From the NCBI GenBank assembly GCA_022839625.1, contig JALHJL010000060.1, positions 1 through 22,039 of the forward strand: DNA of 22,039 bases, in the 5' to 3' direction. Each line of letters begins with the position of its first letter. The first letter of the stretch is position 1. Below, piece by piece: positions 21,911-22,039 of the stretch. Made by a program: the position numbers and the translations under genes. This DNA is from Phycisphaerales bacterium (GTDB lineage Bacteria; Planctomycetota; Phycisphaerae; UBA1845; Fen-1342). The notes beneath the pieces are model-generated. The model did not search any database. It saw only the letters and a program-made list of their open reading frames with translations, and was not told the origin of the DNA.

Positions 21911-22039
21911 GTTTCGACGCCTCGCGCAGTCCCAGTAGGGCAAAGCTCTGCTTTGCCGGCCGCGCTGGCACCTCGCGTTCCGATGCCTCGCACAGTCCCA
22001 GTAGGGCAAAGCTCTGCTTTGCCGGCCGCGCTGGCACCT
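21911..22039. repeat. 66-bp tandem repeat with a hairpin in each unit
   Basis: Unit 1 is 21911-21976 and unit 2 starts at 21977 and reaches the window edge. The last 47 bp before each end (21927-21973 and 21993-22039) are identical; the first 16 bp differ at 3 sites. Each unit holds GGCAAAGC-TCT-GCTTTGCC, a perfect 8-bp stem (21939-21957 and 22005-22023). The array may continue beyond the window. Confidence 0.85.

Noticed and set aside
21911..22039. CRISPR array
   Set aside because: The units are directly adjacent and nearly identical throughout, so there are no variable spacers, and no cas genes are nearby.

Overview
The window is high-GC bacterial DNA, most likely from a planctomycete. This is an inference from gene content: DUF1571, a YXWXGXW-repeat protein, many small lipoproteins, a SpoIIE-type phosphatase with a CGGARGGD motif, and a MauE/DoxX plus rhodanese pair. 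No rRNA, tRNA or CRISPR array was seen, so the taxonomic call is soft.

Layout, left to right. (1) At 1-107 is the right end of an element resembling IS21-family ends. It cuts off the 5' end of a PP2C/SpoIIE phosphatase (110-1129), whose 3' end runs into a 230-bp MITE-like inverted-repeat element (1113-1342). A 49-codon reading frame (1364-1513) then overlaps, by ATGA, a large CheB-CheR-PAS-histidine kinase-receiver hybrid (1510-5202). (2) At 5203-5912 there is degraded DNA with a DUF502 tail, followed on the minus strand by a DUF378 membrane protein that appears to start at ATA (5913-6137). (3) At 6434-8706, on the minus strand, a soluble histidine kinase is ATGA-coupled to a NarL-type response regulator; the pair has a good sigma70-like promoter. 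(4) At 9251-16285, on the plus strand, a run of eleven genes encodes mostly exported or membrane proteins: five lipoproteins, a slipin (SPFH), a YXWXGXW-repeat protein, a DUF1571 protein, an lmo0937-type peptide and other small proteins. It looks like an envelope or stress locus, and the two-component pair diverges from its left edge. (5) At 16511-16800 an IS66-type tnpA fragment is interrupted by a second IS21-like end, in the same orientation as the first. (6) At 17152-18156 is a Methyltransf_2-type O-methyltransferase. (7) At 18202-21758, on the minus strand, are a B12-binding-type radical SAM protein, a membrane rhodanese, a MauE/DoxX protein (ATGA-coupled), an MTH1187-type thiamine-binding protein and an unknown protein. 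(8) At 21911-22039 a 66-bp tandem repeat carries a perfect hairpin in each unit and runs off the window edge.

How it may fit together. Segments 2-4 read as a signalling-plus-envelope module, bracketed by two directly repeated IS21-like ends, so it may have moved or been rearranged as a block. The right-hand operon suggests membrane sulfur or thiol redox chemistry. The most unusual points are the two genes with good ribosome-binding sites but non-canonical apparent start codons (ATA for DUF378, CTG for slipin), the IS21-like bracketing, the MITE-like element, and the kinase with a pseudo-receiver tail.
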